Positions 61,660-64,000 of a DNA stretch of 64,000 nt are shown piece after piece (the first letter of the stretch is position 1; the number at the start of each line of letters is the position of its first letter). Source of the DNA: Candidatus Anammoxibacter sp. (lineage in GTDB: Bacteria > Planctomycetota > Brocadiia > Brocadiales > Anammoxibacteraceae); contig JAIQZO010000108.1 of NCBI GenBank assembly GCA_021777055.1, forward strand, positions 1-64,000, given 5' to 3'. A program made the position numbers and the translations under genes. The notes beneath the pieces were generated by a model. The model was not told the origin of the DNA and did not search any database. It saw only the letters and a list, made by a program, of their open reading frames with translations.

Positions 61660-62127
61660 TCAATCACACTCACTATATTCGTAATCCTGATCTGCGCTAA
61701 GGGTAGTGAATGTTACTTCCATTACTTCCTGATTTTCCACTTTTAACGGGTTTGCCTTCGTATATTCAAAGTCGTTTCCGGATACCTTTATTGTTTTTTT
61801 AATGGCATCCGGAGTTGAATCGTTATCAACGTAATCTTTAACATGATAATAAAAAATTTGGCTTCCTGACTTTATTTCTATCAATCCCGGTTCCGGTGGT
61901 AATACAAACCAACCCTTAGTAACCCATAAACCCTCCATATCCCTGTAGCGAAAGGCAATCTTTTGTTCCTTGTCACACAGGTTTTTCATACTGATAATCC
62001 AATGTGCAGGGCCATTCCCATCAACACCTCTCTCCTTAGGTACATACCTTGCGTGAACAGGGTGCAAATTATAACTGTTTACAAAAGAGATAATTAAGAC
62101 AATGAATATTATTAATTTTTTAAACAT
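61660..62127 (-). CDS. Secreted DUF1036-like protein
   Basis: ATG 62127 (MFKKLIIFIVLIISFV) is preferred over 62166 because GGAGGA lies 7 nt upstream and it opens a signal peptide ending near VHARY. The protein is about 155 residues. The mature part KNLCDKEQKIAFRYRDMEGLWVTKGWFVLPP resembles DUF1036 proteins, which are small periplasmic proteins with a GWW-type strand, but the match is partial. Function unknown. Confidence 0.6.
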   Translation of the reverse strand: MFKKLIIFIVLIISFVNSYNLHPVHARYVPKERGVDGNGPAHWIISMKNLCDKEQKIAFRYRDMEGLWVTKGWFVLPPEPGLIEIKSGSQIFYYHVKDYVDNDSTPDAIKKTIKVSGNDFEYTKANPLKVENQEVMEVTFTTLSADQDYEYSECD

Positions 62128-62166
62128 ATTAATTCCTCCGAATGCATATTGTACATGCAGGCTCAA

Positions 62167-63021
62167 TGTATGTTTATTATGACGAAGTATATACAGTACA
62201 ATAGGTTTGTTGAAAAAGCAGGTATGAGCTGTTAAAATAATCCCGTTACACTGTACCGGTTTGTTTATGGATCATTGTACTTTCCTGATTATAACAAATG
62301 AACATCAATAATCAACAGGTTAACAGTATGATTCCATGGGTTGTTAATTATTTTGCATTTAAGCCCAAAGGTTAACTGTTTAGGAAATCAGAAATTAAGA
62401 ATATACCTGTTTTGCATTTATTTTTCACTCTTAATTTGACCCTGAAAGGGTCAGATATACCAGCCCAGGGCAACGCCCTGGGACAAAACAGAAGAAAAAT
62501 ATAGCCCTGTAAGGGCGTAACATACATTTGGTCATGTGTGCTATTTCGCAAATTTACGTTTATCAAATATAATGCATCATACCGTGTTCATGGTTGAATA
62601 TGACAAAATCGATTGGGCGTGAATCTGCAAAATATGTTGCACCCATTCAGGGTGCGATTTAATGGTTATCCATGACCCAGGGCGCTGCCCTGGGCTGGTA
62701 TATTTAACCTCGGTGGGGTATTTTGCATATTTTTTTTATCTTATATTTGAACAACGAAACATAAATATAGCCAAAAACATTTGAAATTTCTGAGGTTTAA
62801 AGGTTTAAGGTTCAACGTTCCCTGTTTCTTTTTGTTTCCGTATCTTTAACCTTTGAACCGTGAACTTTGAACCATGAACTCGCAAAAAATTTTATTTTCA
62901 GTTGATTATAAATTTGTGAGATAAATTCGCACAATGAAAGTGTAAGAATCTAAACACAAATTGTGTACATTCTTAAATTTCAATTTCATCATATCTCTTT
63001 ATTTGGTTTTCGTCATAAGCA
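62167..63021. repeat. Gene-free 855-bp region with REP-like palindromes and word repeats
   Basis: Dyads: GACCC-tgaa-aGGGTC (62439-62452), CCCAGGGC-aac-GCCCTGGG (62464-62482), GCCCT-gtaa-GGGC (62504-62516), GCACCC-attca-GGGTGC (62639-62655) and CCCAGGGC-gct-GCCCTGGG (62676-62694). The second and fifth are inverted copies of a longer unit (ATACCAGCCCAGGGC on one side, GCCCTGGGCTGGTAT on the other). Near 62795-62880 lie GGTTTAAGGTTCAACGTTC and TTTGAACCGTGAACTTTGAA, low-complexity word repeats. The minus ORF 62372..62566 crosses the palindromes and is not credible. A promoter for the caspase-like gene is not evident. Confidence 0.65.
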
Positions 63022-64000
63022 ATGAAATCAAAAACTATCACATACATCGCAATTGTCGTACTCTTTTTCTCTACCTGTTGCTCAGGAATCTATGCTATTG
63101 AGAGGGGCCCGTTTACACCAGTCACACCGGAAGGAGAGTTAGTCAAAGGGGCACAATGGCTTTTTGTTATAGGCATCAATGACTACAAACATTGGAAAAA
63201 ACTGGATGCGGCAGTAAAAGACGCAACGGATCTCAGAGATCTATTAATGGAAAAATATTATTTTGATAAGGAACACTTAATAGAACTTTATGATCCTAAT
63301 GCTACTAAGACAAATATTATTGCGAAATTAAGATACCTTGGGCAAGTTGTAAAACCGGAAGATTCACTCGTTATTTATTATGCAGGGCATGGATTTCTGG
63401 ACAGCCTCACTAAAACCGCATCTTGGATTCCAGTTGATGGTAAAAAGGACGATACAACTACATGGATTGACAGCTATAAAATAAGAATGTTATTGAATAA
63501 AAATGTAATTAAAGCCAGACATATCCTGCTGATATCAGACTCTTGTTTTTCCGGTGATCTGCTTAGAGGAGATGATGACTTTCCGATAAAGATTACGAAT
63601 GAGGTATTGAAACGGGCTTATAGATCAACTTCCAGGCGTGTGATAACATCCGGAGGAGTGGAACCCGTGAGTGATTCCGGGTATGGTGGAAACAGTGTCT
63701 TTACACATTTCCTTTTAAAGGCATTACAAGCCAACAATGAGAAATTTCTTCTGCCTTCTGCCTTTAAGACTGATTTAACAAAAAACGTTTCCGATAATTC
63801 CAGCCAGGTTCCGCAGTTTGGTACTATTTTAGGTACGGGCGGAGAGCAGAGCGGTGAAATAGTGCTCTTTGCCAGACCGGGTTTTAATATAAAAAGACCG
63901 GGAAAGAAAAAATTTGATATTGGTGATCTGGAAGAAGAAGCGGATAAGATTACTGAGCTCAAATTGTCATGGGACAATGATTTAAATGAGATGAAAAGGG
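63022..64000 (+). CDS. Secreted caspase-like (peptidase C14) protein, truncated by the window end
   Basis: The frame opens at ATG 63022 and has no stop before the window end, so it is missing from the ORF track. A signal peptide (ITYIAIVVLFFSTCCSGIYA) is followed by a caspase fold: FVIGINDYKHWKKLDAAVKD, the catalytic His in IYYAGHGF (about residue 123) and the catalytic Cys in ISDSCFSGD (about residue 175). Then RRVITSGGVEPVSDSG and GNSVFTHFLLKAL are typical of bacterial C14 proteins. At least 326 residues, the last part entering a charged region. Both catalytic residues are present, so proteolytic activity is plausible; export places it outside the cytoplasm. The minus ORF 63618..63977 is its shadow. 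Confidence 0.85.
   Translation, partial: MKSKTITYIAIVVLFFSTCCSGIYAIERGPFTPVTPEGELVKGAQWLFVIGINDYKHWKKLDAAVKDATDLRDLLMEKYYFDKEHLIELYDPNATKTNIIAKLRYLGQVVKPEDSLVIYYAGHGFLDSLTKTASWIPVDGKKDDTTTWIDSYKIRMLLNKNVIKARHILLISDSCFSGDLLRGDDDFPIKITNEVLKRAYRSTSRRVITSGGVEPVSDSGYGGNSVFTHFLLKALQANNEKFLLPSAFKTDLTKNVSDNSSQVPQFGTILGTGGEQSGEIVLFARPGFNIKRPGKKKFDIGDLEEEADKITELKLSWDNDLNEMKR

Noticed and set aside
62372-62566. Minus-strand ORF of 64 aa
   Set aside because: It runs across three GC-rich palindromes of the REP-like array, which explains its apparent composition.

Overview
The window is AT-rich (roughly 40% GC by eye) DNA from a Gram-negative bacterium. Evidence for an outer membrane is an MCE/Mla-type lipid ABC transporter with an auxiliary lipoprotein, an RseP site-2 protease, and many secreted beta-rich proteins. 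The mix of MEP isoprenoid genes, an Apr-type APS reductase with CysD/CysNC, giant Rhs/Ig-like surface proteins, a caspase-like protein and palindromic repeats would fit a planctomycete such as the anammox lineage. That is an inference from gene content; no rRNA or other marker in the window proves it.

Layout. 0-3.2 kb is a decay zone: a remnant of an Ig-like protein, a frameshifted RAYT (REP-associated transposase) pseudogene, an intact DUF1059 gene and unassignable debris. 3.2-16.8 kb is a three-gene cassette (1975, about 1164 and 1378 aa) with no classical signal peptides. The third protein is phospholipase D-like; the first two have no firm family. 17.1-18.3 kb is a MurG/UGT-like glycosyltransferase. 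A class I cyclic-di-GMP (GEMM) riboswitch that overlaps an intrinsic terminator lies at about 19.0 kb, directly upstream of a 3.8-kaa secreted adhesin-like protein (FG-GAP, PPC-like, CARDB, vWA, putative Ig and Rhs/YD modules). A secreted alpha/beta hydrolase follows.

32.6-37.8 kb is housekeeping: ispG, dxr and an RseP with four PDZ domains, then a lone dCache sensor-like protein. 37.9-43.1 kb on the minus strand is an Mla/Pqi-like operon (STAS-MlaE, MlaF, MlaD, PqiC-like lipoprotein) followed by an HD hydrolase and a nitrilase-family enzyme. 44.3-48.2 kb carries YjbQ, a PQQ-propeller/PKD secreted protein and a DCC-family protein. 48.4-54.5 kb carries a zinc-ribbon protein and an Rrf2-headed sulfate assimilation operon (APS reductase alpha and beta, CysD, CysNC). 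54.7-62.2 kb holds mostly secreted or membrane proteins of unknown role. The window ends inside a secreted caspase-like protein that is missing from the ORF track because it has no stop.

Repeats. A 348-bp element occurs in inverted orientation at 43.63 and 56.24 kb, bounding a 12.6-kb segment. The first copy sits inside a 506-bp unit with 33-bp terminal inverted repeats. Arrays of short GC-rich palindromes at 61.2-62.7 kb look REP-like and may relate to the decayed RAYT. No tRNA, rRNA or CRISPR array was seen.
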